IMG/VR virus record: IMGVR_UViG_3300021962_000153
Location: 1 to 51,507 of that record
Reading direction: 5' to 3' (one strand)
DNA length: 51,507 bases
Origin: a virus
Shown: piece by piece, positions 25,094 to 33,538 of the stretch
Position numbering within the stretch: the stretch's first letter is position 1
Layout of the letters: each line of letters begins with the position of its first letter
The notes under the pieces: generated by a model
Told to the model about the DNA's origin: nothing
Databases searched by the model: none
Seen by the model: the letters and a program-made list of their open reading frames with translations, nothing else
Made by a program: the position numbers and the translations under genes

Positions 25094-28000
25094 ATGGCAC
25101 AAAAAGTCAAACTTGATTTATCCCAATTTAAAGCTTCTGGAGTTTACACCTTGGAGTTTGATGCGTCGGCAAATGTAATTCTAACTACTCAGACTATCCG
25201 TTTAGTAGTTGGATTTTCCAACAAAGGCCCGTTCAACGCTCCCGTCTATATTCCAGACGTTACAACAGCTTTAGCCATCTTCGGGGATATAGATAAAAAT
25301 CTAGAAGCAAAAGGATCTTTCTTTCAAAGATCTATCTTCACCTGTTTGAATGCAGGTCCGGTATTTGCTCTAAATCTGCTAAGATTAAATAACGATGTAG
25401 ATAGTCCAACTGCAGACGTCGTTCCTTACTTTGGTTATTCTGTAGATACCGAGCAAAAGAATGGTATTTTAACAGATAAACTTCTAGCTTCTTACTATAA
25501 CAAGGAGAGATTCTGGTATGCAGACACTAAATACTTCTTAGCAACTAGATCTATAGTAGATCAAGGAAGAATCTTTAACCTGGTAAACCTTGGAAACACT
25601 CCAATGTCTATCATTGTTAGAAAATCTACAGATGCTAATCCTCCTCTACAGGGATATGATATTTTTGCAATTGACTGGTACGGACCAGGAAATGTTCCGT
25701 CTTATGTTAACCCATACGACTATATTTCTGACTGGTTTATTGATGTTATTGCAGTAGCAGGGGATTGGACAAACTATACAGCTCTTTCTCAAGATCCTCA
25801 ATGGAGTTCATATTTCACTCCAAATGGATTTATTAAGAGCCAAATTACTAACTTCCTGAACAATGCAGATGTTAATCTCGTTACTATTCAAACTGGATGT
25901 TTAATTATCGACTTTGTTAATCTAAACGGAAACAACGAGTACATCCAAACACTAATCAATAATAATACCCCTTCAACGGGTCTATTCTGTGCGGTTGACG
26001 AGGATGCTTTAGAAAATCTTTGCACAAACCCATATAAAGTTGATTTGGTTGGTAACCACTTGATCGATGAACTTTCTGGAGACCGAGACATTCAAGATGC
26101 TAAGCTTAATTTCTTAAGCTATGATCAGAATCTTCTACAAGATTATCTTTACTCTAAGAATTATTCAATTCTAACTGCAAACAGTGGAGAAACTGGACCG
26201 GTTGGTACCCTATACTGTTTACCTGGATATAAGCCAGGTGTAGATTCTACCAATTTAGGTGGAACAGCAGGGGTTCCTTATGAGGGATTTCTAGCTTATG
26301 ATCCAACTCAATATGTTGCAGGACTTCACTTTTTAACTGCTGCCACTGGTGCTTCTGGATCTTTTGCGGGACTCACATCTGCAGATCTTCTGAATATGAA
26401 GGACTTTTTAACCCCAAGTTCAACTTCAGCTCCTTATATTGTAGGTACTGTAAATGGTATTACTGCAGGATACACCGACAACGTGATCAGCCAGTTCAGC
26501 AACGGGGATCTAATTAAGCTTCAGGTTGCTAATGTTAATGAGGTTAGTGGAAGACTTCAAATTGCTTTCAGTCACCCTCTAGATATTACGAAATATAGAG
26601 ATCTAGGTATTGTAGTTACACCTTATGCAACAGATTATTCAACTACAGATTATAAGCCTAGTGGAGCTACTGGAGATGTAATCGGAGGAACTGCATATAT
26701 CTTTGCAGCTTCAGATGCTCTCGGAATATCATATTCTTTAAATCCCGGAGGAACCGGAGCAACCTCATCTGCTGCAACCGGAGGATATGTAAATGCTCTA
26801 ACCGGGCAACTTACTACTTCTTTCTATCAGAATGTCTTGTATGAAGAACTTCAAAATGGAGATTTGATTTACACAAATGCTTCCCAAACCCAGGAGCAGT
26901 ATTTAACTTATGCACTTGGAGTTGATAGAGATCAATATTCGATCTATTATGCTTTTGCTTACACTAATGTTTCTAGAACAGCAACAACCTTAACCCCGAT
27001 TGCTAATTTTGGTGCAACATATGCTTCTAATACGACCGGACAAATAGCAGGATACCCAGCTACTTATAAGCTTGACATAGTTTCTTCCACTGGAAGCATT
27101 AACGAATTCATCGAAGTTGCGGGAGGAATTGGAGGGAAAATTAGTGTTACATCCTTTAAGATGAACAGCGATCTATATACAATCTCTGTAGGGGATCTTC
27201 TAGTTTCAACGGATCAGGATCTATGCCAAATCGAGAATACAAATAGACAACAGAGACTAACTAAGGTTACCTCTGTAGCTACAACTTCAATTTCTGGGAT
27301 CGTGACAGTTACGACTGCAAGACCAATTTACTTCTATTCAGGAGGAAGCAGCGGACTTCAAGTTCAAAAATTCCAGTCTATTCCTCAGTTTACAACATCT
27401 TTTGACTTCACTTATCTAGAAGGATTCCAGCTTAGCGATTATCACAGACCAGACGGAACAGATGCTAGAGTAAATGCAATTCTAGATGTTATGTACAACA
27501 CAAACATCGCAGCAACTCTCGCAACTAAAGACGTTATTTCGTTCAGATACATCGTTGATACATTCAGTGGGGTAATTCTTCCTAACTCTAAATATCAATT
27601 GAGTAAGTTGGCAATGATGAGAGGACAAGCTCTTGCACTGATCAACGCTCCTTCGATGGCTCAGTTCCAAGCTTCTGTAGATCCTAGATTTACTGCAGCA
27701 CCGACCGCAGCTGATCCATATCCGGCACTACAAACTCAATACATTGCAGACGGAGGTAACTTATCTCTGAACCCAACTTATACTTTCTCTCTACCTTCTC
27801 AACCTCTTGGAGCATCATTCGCAGCATTCTATGCTCCTTATATCACTCTAAGAGAAAACAACAGAAACGTAAACGTCCCACCAGCAGCATTTGTTTCTAA
27901 CAACTTCGTTGCTAAATTTGCAAACGGTGAACCATACGCTATCGTAGCAGGTCAGAAGAGAGGAACAATCGCAGGAACAAACCTAGTTGGAGTTGAGTAT

Positions 28001-28462
28001 GACTTCACTCAAGAAGATAGAGGATGGTTAGAACCTTTCGGTATCAACCCAATCATCAAAAAGAGAGGACTAGGAGTTGTTATCTTCGGTAACCAAACTG
28101 CTTATCAAACGGTTAATTCCGCATTCAGCTTGGTTCACGTAAGAGATCTACTGATCAGCGTAGAGAACGACGTAGAACAAATTCTTTCTAACTACTTGTT
28201 CGACTTTAACGAGGATTCTATCAGACTTGAAATCAAGACTCTGGTGGACAACTACCTTGACGGTGTTAGATCTGGTGGAGGAATCTATGCTTACCAAGTA
28301 ATCATGGATGCTTCAAACAACCCTCCTTCAGTAATCGACCAAAACATAGGTATCATCGACGTTATTCTTGAACCTGCTAGAGGTATTCAGAAGTTCATCA
28401 ACAGAATTACTGTTACTAGAACCGGAGGAATTGCAGCTGGAGGATTCATTCAGTTCGTCTAA
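25094..28462 (+). CDS. 18: gp18-like contractile tail sheath, greatly enlarged
   Basis: 1122 residues against 659 in T4. The N terminus ('VKLDLSQFKASGVYTLEFDAS', 'LVVGFSNKGPFNAPVYI') and the C-terminal 220 residues ('YTLRENNRNV'-like region, 'GTIAGTNLVGVEYDFTQEDR', 'AFSLVHVRDLLISVEND', 'FDFNEDSIRLEIKTLVDNYL', 'INRITVTRTGG') match the sheath interlocking core. The middle (about 250-750) is expanded with Gly/Thr/Ala-rich beta segments such as 'GATGDVIGG' and 'GGTGATSSAATGG', likely surface domains on the tail exterior. Two late-promoter-like boxes precede it. Followed by tail tube genes as in T4. Confidence 0.93.
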   Translation: MAQKVKLDLSQFKASGVYTLEFDASANVILTTQTIRLVVGFSNKGPFNAPVYIPDVTTALAIFGDIDKNLEAKGSFFQRSIFTCLNAGPVFALNLLRLNNDVDSPTADVVPYFGYSVDTEQKNGILTDKLLASYYNKERFWYADTKYFLATRSIVDQGRIFNLVNLGNTPMSIIVRKSTDANPPLQGYDIFAIDWYGPGNVPSYVNPYDYISDWFIDVIAVAGDWTNYTALSQDPQWSSYFTPNGFIKSQITNFLNNADVNLVTIQTGCLIIDFVNLNGNNEYIQTLINNNTPSTGLFCAVDEDALENLCTNPYKVDLVGNHLIDELSGDRDIQDAKLNFLSYDQNLLQDYLYSKNYSILTANSGETGPVGTLYCLPGYKPGVDSTNLGGTAGVPYEGFLAYDPTQYVAGLHFLTAATGASGSFAGLTSADLLNMKDFLTPSSTSAPYIVGTVNGITAGYTDNVISQFSNGDLIKLQVANVNEVSGRLQIAFSHPLDITKYRDLGIVVTPYATDYSTTDYKPSGATGDVIGGTAYIFAASDALGISYSLNPGGTGATSSAATGGYVNALTGQLTTSFYQNVLYEELQNGDLIYTNASQTQEQYLTYALGVDRDQYSIYYAFAYTNVSRTATTLTPIANFGATYASNTTGQIAGYPATYKLDIVSSTGSINEFIEVAGGIGGKISVTSFKMNSDLYTISVGDLLVSTDQDLCQIENTNRQQRLTKVTSVATTSISGIVTVTTARPIYFYSGGSSGLQVQKFQSIPQFTTSFDFTYLEGFQLSDYHRPDGTDARVNAILDVMYNTNIAATLATKDVISFRYIVDTFSGVILPNSKYQLSKLAMMRGQALALINAPSMAQFQASVDPRFTAAPTAADPYPALQTQYIADGGNLSLNPTYTFSLPSQPLGASFAAFYAPYITLRENNRNVNVPPAAFVSNNFVAKFANGEPYAIVAGQKRGTIAGTNLVGVEYDFTQEDRGWLEPFGINPIIKKRGLGVVIFGNQTAYQTVNSAFSLVHVRDLLISVENDVEQILSNYLFDFNEDSIRLEIKTLVDNYLDGVRSGGGIYAYQVIMDASNNPPSVIDQNIGIIDVILEPARGIQKFINRITVTRTGGIAAGGFIQFV

Positions 28463-28489
28463 TTAATTTTTGACGGAAAGAAGGAAAAG

Positions 28490-28498
28490 GATAAATAG
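28490..28498 (+). promoter_or_regulatory. Late-promoter-like box GATAAATAG
   Basis: In the 58-base gap after the sheath gene, 22 bases before the first tail tube ATG. The TAAATA core is closest to T4 TATAAATA. Confidence 0.52.
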
Positions 28499-28520
28499 AA
28501 GAAAAAAGAAAAAGAACTAA

Positions 28521-29072
28521 ATGGCTGGATTACCACACTATCAGAATTCACTGTTTGGGATAAACAAATACGAACCCGTTTATCTCAACCAGTTTGAAGT
28601 TCTTATTACGCCCCCGGCAGCAGTCCTGGGAGGACCAATTCTGGTTGAACAGGTGACAAGCATTTCAGGTTTGGGCGTGGATAAAACTCCTGCTGCAACA
28701 CAGCAGAAATATAAGTTTGCGGTTAGAAACTATGCAGGTGCAAAACCCGATAGCACAGTTTTTGATCTAACGGTTAACTTTACCGTCAACTTGAACGATG
28801 CAAACTCCATGTACGTGTTCAAGACTTTGAGACAATGGACAGACCTTATTTACAACCCTCTCACAGGTGCGATGGGTCTAAAGAGAGATTATACCGGAAC
28901 TATTGTTATTTCTGTCTTTAACAAACAAGGAGATGTATTTAGAAGAATTACCTGCAGAGACTGCTTCCCTATCGCCCCTATCGGTGCGATGGAACTAGAC
29001 TATGGAGGAACTGAACTATATGACATTAGCTTACAGTGGGCAGTAGATTACTGGGACGACCAATTCTCATAA
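28521..29072 (+). CDS. 19: gp19-like tail tube protein, copy A
   Basis: 183 residues (T4 gp19 has 163). Tube monomer that stacks in hexameric rings inside the sheath. Features: N-terminal 'YEPVYLNQFEVLITPPA'-type strand, 'TSISGLGVDKTPAA', 'VNFTVNLNDANSMYVFKTLRQW', 'YNPLTGAMGLKRDYTGTIV' and 'FNKQGDVFRRITCRDCFP'. The 'F...I..P....Q....I.G' opening and the 'D..G.V..R' end are tube-family features. Copy A is shorter than copy B and has a 'CRDC' cysteine pair near the end that copy B lacks. An A-rich leader without Shine-Dalgarno precedes the ATG. Confidence 0.92.
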   Translation: MAGLPHYQNSLFGINKYEPVYLNQFEVLITPPAAVLGGPILVEQVTSISGLGVDKTPAATQQKYKFAVRNYAGAKPDSTVFDLTVNFTVNLNDANSMYVFKTLRQWTDLIYNPLTGAMGLKRDYTGTIVISVFNKQGDVFRRITCRDCFPIAPIGAMELDYGGTELYDISLQWAVDYWDDQFS

Positions 29073-29086
29073 AAAAATTAAAATAA

Positions 29087-29665
29087 ATGGCAGGATTACC
29101 ACATTTTACCAACTCGGCAGCCGGAGTAAAACTGTACGAACCAGTTTATCTCAACCAGTTTGAGGTTTTGATTACCCCTCCCGCTAGTGTTACTTTAGCT
29201 AATACTAGATTCAGAGGAGAAGGTATTCTAACCCAGCAGGTGAAGAAGATATCAGGTCTTGCGGTTGATATTCAACCTGCAGGAGCTGCTAGTCAGTTTT
29301 ATAAGTTTGCAGAAAGAAGATATGCAGGAGGTGCTCCTTCAGATACTTCTGTTGCATTTAGCATAGATTTCGAGGTTAACTTGAATGAACAGAATTCCAT
29401 GATTGTTTATAAAATCATGAGACAATGGGCGGATTTGATTTATAACCCACTAACTGGTGCAATGGGTCTAAAAAAAGACTATGTTGGATCTATCGTGGTT
29501 TCGATCTTCAATAAACAGGGAGATGTATTTAGAAGAATCAGCCTAAATAACTGCTTCCTGACTGCAGATTTGAATCCAATGGATCTAAACTATGATGCAG
29601 GAGAAACTCTATACACATTAGCTACTAGCTGGAAGGCAGACTACTGGCAAGATCAATTCATCTAA
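29087..29665 (+). CDS. 19: gp19-like tail tube protein, copy B
   Basis: 192 residues, tandem paralogue of the gene 14 bases upstream. Nearly the same opening ('MAGLPHFTNSAAG', 'YEPVYLNQFEVLITPPA'), the same 'YNPLTGAMGLKKDYVGSIV' and 'FNKQGDVFRRISLNNCF'. It carries an extra stretch 'SVTLANTRFRGEGILTQQ' near residues 34-51, and 'FAERRYAGGAPSDTS' in place of the shorter loop. Two tube genes may give separate shaft and end-ring subunits, or a mixed tube. Coding is intact, so it is not a decaying copy. Confidence 0.92.
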   Translation: MAGLPHFTNSAAGVKLYEPVYLNQFEVLITPPASVTLANTRFRGEGILTQQVKKISGLAVDIQPAGAASQFYKFAERRYAGGAPSDTSVAFSIDFEVNLNEQNSMIVYKIMRQWADLIYNPLTGAMGLKKDYVGSIVVSIFNKQGDVFRRISLNNCFLTADLNPMDLNYDAGETLYTLATSWKADYWQDQFI

Positions 29666-29667
29666 AA

Positions 29668-30162
29668 ATGAAAAATTTATCATATTTCGATTCATTTGTT
29701 CAGGCTCTAAACGAGGGAGTACAAGAATGGGATCCAAAAAGAGCACAGGCTGCCATCGAGGAGCTTAGAAAAAATACAAAAGATGAACAACAGACCAGTC
29801 TCACTTTTGATAATATTAAAAAAGTTTTTGGCGACACCTCTTTTAATAATAGATATTTGATTGCTTGGGCCCTAAAATTAGCGGGGAAAGATTTTTTCCC
29901 TACTTCTATGGAGTTTCCAACCCCGGATAAAGCCAAAGAACGTTTCGGGAATACAACCTTAAGCATGTACCAAGGAAATGCTGATCAGAATAAAAAGATG
30001 AATAATTTCTCAGAAGCACTATTAAAGGCTGTAAAACCTTTATATGATGATCTAAAGGCTACGGAGGATCAAGATAGACTTATTTGGTGTAATCCAATAG
30101 AATCAGCAAAAAGAGATTCTGTAAAAAGATCTAAAGCTGCAATTTCTAACATTAACGCTTAG
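29668..30162 (+). CDS. Putative internal (ejected) protein A
   Basis: 164 residues. The N terminus 'MKNLSYFDSFVQALNEG' follows the pattern of T4 internal-protein capsid-targeting peptides (IPIII begins MKTYQEFIAE), with an L-x-E cleavage-type site at residues 14-16. Two other genes here (41751 and 42098) begin the same way. The rest is a soluble, Lys-rich domain ('WDPKRAQAAIEELRKNTK', 'NNRYLIAWALKLAGKDFFP', 'NPIESAKRDSVKRSKAA'). Not otherwise recognised. It lies between tail tube and baseplate genes and is closed by a strong terminator. Packaging and ejection into the host is inference. Confidence 0.7.
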   Translation: MKNLSYFDSFVQALNEGVQEWDPKRAQAAIEELRKNTKDEQQTSLTFDNIKKVFGDTSFNNRYLIAWALKLAGKDFFPTSMEFPTPDKAKERFGNTTLSMYQGNADQNKKMNNFSEALLKAVKPLYDDLKATEDQDRLIWCNPIESAKRDSVKRSKAAISNINA

Positions 30163-30183
30163 CATAAATTAACGAAACTTTCC

Positions 30184-30220
30184 AAAGACGAATATTCTAA
30201 AAAAGAATATTCGTCTTTTT
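30184..30220 (+). terminator. Rho-independent terminator
   Basis: Perfect 14-bp stem: AAAGACGAATATTC at 30184-30197 pairs with GAATATTCGTCTTT at 30205-30218, loop TAAAAAA, T run to 30220. Ends the sheath-tube transcript 21 bases after the stop at 30162. Confidence 0.9.
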
Positions 30221-30230
30221 ATGTGGATGA

Positions 30231-30239
30231 GTATATAAA
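30231..30239 (+). promoter_or_regulatory. Late-promoter-like box GTATATAAA
   Basis: Directly after the terminator, 17 bases before the ATG at 30257. Slight variant of the GATATATA box. Confidence 0.5.
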
Positions 30240-30256
30240 GTATAAAGTAAATAATT

Positions 30257-31369
30257 ATGAATCCAAACGAAAGTGGAATTTTAAAAGGTCTCTCCCCAGA
30301 AGAAATCCTAGCTAGAAAAGAGATGGAAGGGGGAATTGTATATGATGATCCTTTTATACCTCAAACCCCAATTAATCCAACCCCGGAAGATTTAAAGGCA
30401 AGACAAACCCCTTTATATTCCCCTCCTATCTTCGAAGAACCCAGAGAAGAACCTGTCGCCCCTCCTGTTCAGCAAGCTCCTGACTTGGGAAGAATTGAAC
30501 CAAAAAGAATCCCACAGCCGGAGTTTTCTCCTGGGCTGGATTTTGGCTGGAAAAATCTTCCATTAACAGTTCTTCCTTCCAGAGGATTTTTTTATCCCGA
30601 GGGAACAAAGATTGCAATTAGATCTGCCGAAGTTAAAGAGATTAGACACTTTTCAACTATTGACGAAGACGATCTAATCGATCTTGACGAGAAACTAAAT
30701 TTCATCCTTAGCAAGTGTAGCACTATGCATTTTCCTAGCGAAGGTGTTGTTTCATATAAAGATTTAAAACACGAGGACAGATTTTTTCTCGTAATGGCAA
30801 TTAGGGATTTGACTTTTATCCAGGGAGAAAACAGAATTATCATTACTCCCGAGTCTAAGTGTAAAGATAAGAATTCCTGCCCAATCAATAACGGGATAGA
30901 ACTAAGAACTGGAGTTCTTTCTTCCTATGATATTGATCCAAGGGTAATGAAGTATTATTCTCCTATAACCAGAAATTTCGTTTTTCCTGTTAGAAAAATC
31001 GGAAAAGAAATTACAATGTCCGTTCCTTCTATCGGAGTAATGGGTGCAGTTTCTGATTTTATATTTGAGTGTGATAAAAGAGGTATTGAGGTGGACGAGA
31101 GCTTTATTAAAATTGCTCCTTTCATTTTTGGTGAATGGAGAAATCTAGGATTTAATGAGATTGTTCTAAGAATGAGAGAATCAGACAACTGGTCTAAAGA
31201 AGAATTCTCTCTTTACTATGAACTTTGTGAAACTATAAAAATTGGGACAGAACTAGATATTAACATCAAATGTCCTACCTGCGGTGCCGAGGTCACCGCA
31301 CCCATAACCTTTCCCGGAGGGTTCAAATCTCTTTTCGTTATTTCAGATATCTTTGGAGAACTTCTTTGA
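30257..31369 (+). CDS. gp26-like baseplate hub / tail assembly protein
   Basis: 370 residues. The first 95 residues are Pro/Glu-rich and likely disordered. The core starts at 'LPLTVLPSRGFFYPEGTKIAI' (about 100-120), the opening typical of the T4-like baseplate hub-assembly (gp26-type) family, followed by 'VKEIRHFSTID', 'LNFILSKC', 'FFLVMAIRDLTF' and a late 'IKCPTCGAEV' zinc-ribbon-like turn with an earlier 'CKDKNSCP' that could complete it. The CDS ends in CTT TGA, and an open +1 frame continues downstream (see the frameshift entry). Position between tube genes and a tape-measure-like gene matches a tail assembly chaperone. Exact T4 equivalence is uncertain. Confidence 0.7.
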   Translation: MNPNESGILKGLSPEEILARKEMEGGIVYDDPFIPQTPINPTPEDLKARQTPLYSPPIFEEPREEPVAPPVQQAPDLGRIEPKRIPQPEFSPGLDFGWKNLPLTVLPSRGFFYPEGTKIAIRSAEVKEIRHFSTIDEDDLIDLDEKLNFILSKCSTMHFPSEGVVSYKDLKHEDRFFLVMAIRDLTFIQGENRIIITPESKCKDKNSCPINNGIELRTGVLSSYDIDPRVMKYYSPITRNFVFPVRKIGKEITMSVPSIGVMGAVSDFIFECDKRGIEVDESFIKIAPFIFGEWRNLGFNEIVLRMRESDNWSKEEFSLYYELCETIKIGTELDINIKCPTCGAEVTAPITFPGGFKSLFVISDIFGELL

Positions 31370-31541
31370 TCTGAAGTTCAGAATGTGGAAAGAACATGAC
31401 CTAGATCCAAATTGGGTTGAGTCCATTCCATTCTATGAATATCAAATTTGGATTGAAAAGTTAAATCAAGCAGTCGAAAAAGACAACAAAGAAGCTCTAG
31501 AGGAATCGGGTAAGATTGAACTTTTCAATTTTACCAAATAG
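31353..31541 (+). CDS. Small tail-assembly protein, possibly +1 frameshift extension of the gp26-like gene
   Basis: Up to 62 residues if it starts at TTG 31353; ATG 31383 would give 52. The domain seems to begin before the ATG: 'FFDLKFRMWKEHDLDP' followed by 'WVESIPFYEYQIWIEKLN' reads as one helical unit. So either the TTG is used, or ribosomes arrive by +1 slippage at CTT TGA (31364), giving a fusion that joins 'GELL' to 'DLKF'. In T4, gene 26 is followed by small gene 51, and in many phages the tail-chaperone pair is joined by a frameshift. Short acidic and aromatic protein with no membrane segment. Confidence 0.6.
   Translation: MENFFDLKFRMWKEHDLDPNWVESIPFYEYQIWIEKLNQAVEKDNKEALEESGKIELFNFTK
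31364..31369 (+). promoter_or_regulatory. Candidate +1 programmed frameshift site CTT TGA
   Basis: The gp26-like CDS ends with CTT TGA, the core of the +1 recoding site known from bacterial prfB (release factor 2). A GGAG lies at 31356-31359, five bases before CTT, where prfB has its stimulating Shine-Dalgarno-like sequence. The +1 frame is open to 31541 and continues as 'DLKFRMWKEHD'. Recoding is inference. Confidence 0.4.
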
Positions 31542-31550
31542 CAATTTGCT

Positions 31551-31559
31551 GATATATAA
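31551..31559 (+). promoter_or_regulatory. Late-promoter-like box GATATATAA
   Basis: Exact copy of the boxes at 25013 and 38549; 14 bases before the ATG at 31574. Confidence 0.58.
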
Positions 31560-31573
31560 AGAAAAAATAATTG

Positions 31574-32881
31574 ATGGAATCCTCCCCAAAGTTACTCCAA
31601 GAATTGTCAAACCTTACCAGGAACTTGGATGTTCTGATTAAAGAGATTAGGGAATCAAATAAGATAAATTCTGAATCTCAAAAGACTCTATCTACAAAAT
31701 TAGAAAATTCTGTTAAGAAAGAAGCAGATGCTGCAAAGAAGTCCGCATCGGAGTCTAAACCAACAAGCTCGACCTCTACTTCTTCTACCTCTTCTGAAAA
31801 ATCATCCAGGTCTGCATCATCGGATGCAACCGGTAGGGTTGCTAAACAAGCCGGGCTAGGATCACTAAAAGCTGCTGGAATGTCCTTTCTAAAAGGAGGG
31901 TCCATTAAGGATATAATATCCTCTGGATTAAAGGGGGGAATTTCGGAAGGAAAGAAAGGTTTAGTAAAGGAGGCAATTGGAGGGGTTTCTACAATTCAAA
32001 CAAGAAGAGACGAATTGAAGGCTAAGGAGAAAATTTCTTCGGAGGAAAAGAAGGAAGGGAAAGAATCGGTTTTAGATAAACTGAATCCATTTAAGAGGAA
32101 AGAAAAATCAGAAGATGATAATAAATCTACAGAAGTAAAAAAGGACGATAACAAAGGATTCTTCGAGAAATTAATGGATAAGATTTCTCCTAAGAAAACT
32201 GAGGATAAGAAAGATGGATCTTCCCCAGGAAATGAAAATAAGCCTAGCAGTCCCGAATCAGTTAAAAAATCTGAGAAGAAGGGATTCTTCTCTTCCCTAT
32301 TCGAGAAGACAAAACCCAAAGGGGAATCTAAAAATGATGACTCTAAAAAAAGCGAGACAAAAACAACTTTGGAGACAGAAAAATCTTCTTCTCAAGAGAT
32401 TAAAAAAAGTCCAGAATTAACAGAAGTTCAAAAGATAAAAGAAGGACTTAAAAAGTCTTACGAAGAAAGCTCCCTCGGAAAAACTGTTGCTGGGGTTAAA
32501 TCCCTAGTCAAAAAAGAAAAAGAGAGAAAAGAAGCAAAGTCAGAAATGAAAAAAGAAGAACAAGCTCTAAAATCTGAGGTATCTAAAGGGACTCCTTCTA
32601 CTCCTTCTTCTGAAAAAAATGCTAAGGATTCTTCTACCACGGAGTCTGAATCTACTAAGACCTCTACAGCAGATTCCTCTCCCTCTACTCCGTCTTCTAC
32701 TCCGTCTCCTTCAGCTAAATCTACATCTCCTTCGACACCAACGCAGTCTCCGGAAGGAATTTCCCCACAGGATATTCAAGACATTAAGTCTTTACTTTCT
32801 GCTATTAATTCTACCCTAAATGGTCCTTTAACTATTAAAGACAATAAACCGTTTAGACCAAAGTCTAGCATGCTAGAATAA
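31574..32881 (+). CDS. Ser/Lys-rich low-complexity protein, possible tape-measure or hub component
   Basis: 435 residues from ATG 31574 (a TTG one codon earlier is ignored). An N-terminal coiled coil (about 5-55: 'LLQELSNLTRNLDVLIKEI') leads to a Ser/Thr stretch, a short hydrophobic Gly-rich helix region 'LGSLKAAGMSFLKGGSI' plus 'GLKGGISEGKKGLVKEAIGG' (about 94-140), long charged K/E/S repeats (including 'GFFEKLMDKISPK' and 'GFFSSLFEKTKPK', a repeated motif), a Ser/Thr/Pro run, and a structured C terminus 'DIQDIKSLLSAINSTL'. The layout of amphipathic and disordered parts fits a small tape measure or hub-associated protein, but this is position-based inference. Confidence 0.72.
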   Translation: MESSPKLLQELSNLTRNLDVLIKEIRESNKINSESQKTLSTKLENSVKKEADAAKKSASESKPTSSTSTSSTSSEKSSRSASSDATGRVAKQAGLGSLKAAGMSFLKGGSIKDIISSGLKGGISEGKKGLVKEAIGGVSTIQTRRDELKAKEKISSEEKKEGKESVLDKLNPFKRKEKSEDDNKSTEVKKDDNKGFFEKLMDKISPKKTEDKKDGSSPGNENKPSSPESVKKSEKKGFFSSLFEKTKPKGESKNDDSKKSETKTTLETEKSSSQEIKKSPELTEVQKIKEGLKKSYEESSLGKTVAGVKSLVKKEKERKEAKSEMKKEEQALKSEVSKGTPSTPSSEKNAKDSSTTESESTKTSTADSSPSTPSSTPSPSAKSTSPSTPTQSPEGISPQDIQDIKSLLSAINSTLNGPLTIKDNKPFRPKSSMLE

Positions 32882-32953
32882 ATTTCAAGATTTTTTCAGC
32901 TTATAGAATTTAGGTCCGTATATTAGATGGTAAGAGATCTAAAGAACTACTAA

Positions 32954-33508
32954 ATGACAGACAACCAAAGAAAAACATTTCTCCATCTGACTTTTGGGGA
33001 CACCGATAAATTAGCTCTCCCCTTCTGGAAGGCTTCCCCGGGAGGATGGACTTTTAAATATGGAAATTCTATAGAAGACCTAGATCTAGATGTGAAGACT
33101 CTTAAGACAGACTTAGTCTATCTCAAGATGGCAGAAATTTGGGGAACCAATTCACACTGCAAAAGAATGCAGGTCGGATGCTTAATGGTAAAAAACAAGT
33201 CCATCATTTCCGATGGGTATAATGGGAGTCCGTCTGGGTTTCCAAATCAGTGTGAAGATGATAGCAATACAACTCTACCGTATGTTCTTCATGCAGAAGC
33301 AAATGCAATCACTAAACTCGCAAAGAGCACAAATAGCTCGGATGGATCCACAGTTTATATTACAGCTTCCCCTTGTTTTGAATGCTCTAAACTTATCATT
33401 CAGTCGGGAATCAAGAGAGTTGTATTTAAGGACCTTTACAGAAAAACAGAATCTCTTAGTTTCCTGTTTCAAGCTGGAATCGAGGTGGTCAGAATTGGAG
33501 AACTATAA
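32954..33508 (+). CDS. cd: Deoxycytidylate deaminase
   Basis: 184 residues (T4 Cd has 193). Converts dCMP to dUMP for dTMP synthesis. Zinc-site motifs: 'HAEANAI' (His and catalytic Glu) and 'SPCFECSKL' (two cysteines). Upstream 'RMQVGCLMVKNKSIISDGYNG' with 'SGFPNQCED' supplies substrate-loop and structural metal residues typical of phage dCMP deaminases. The first 55 residues are an N-terminal extension ('LHLTFGDTDKLALPFW'). A single-gene distance from the sigma factor suggests a middle or early transcript. No late-type GATATATA box precedes it; a weaker 'GTATATTAGATGG' does. Confidence 0.92.
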   Translation: MTDNQRKTFLHLTFGDTDKLALPFWKASPGGWTFKYGNSIEDLDLDVKTLKTDLVYLKMAEIWGTNSHCKRMQVGCLMVKNKSIISDGYNGSPSGFPNQCEDDSNTTLPYVLHAEANAITKLAKSTNSSDGSTVYITASPCFECSKLIIQSGIKRVVFKDLYRKTESLSFLFQAGIEVVRIGEL

Positions 33509-33538
33509 AATTATAAACTAAGAAAATTATAAAGAGAA

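Noticed and set aside
31996-32319. Open - strand frame rich in Ser/Phe
   Set aside because: Shadow of the Lys/Glu/Ser-rich + strand gene; low-complexity codons create stop-free antisense frames.
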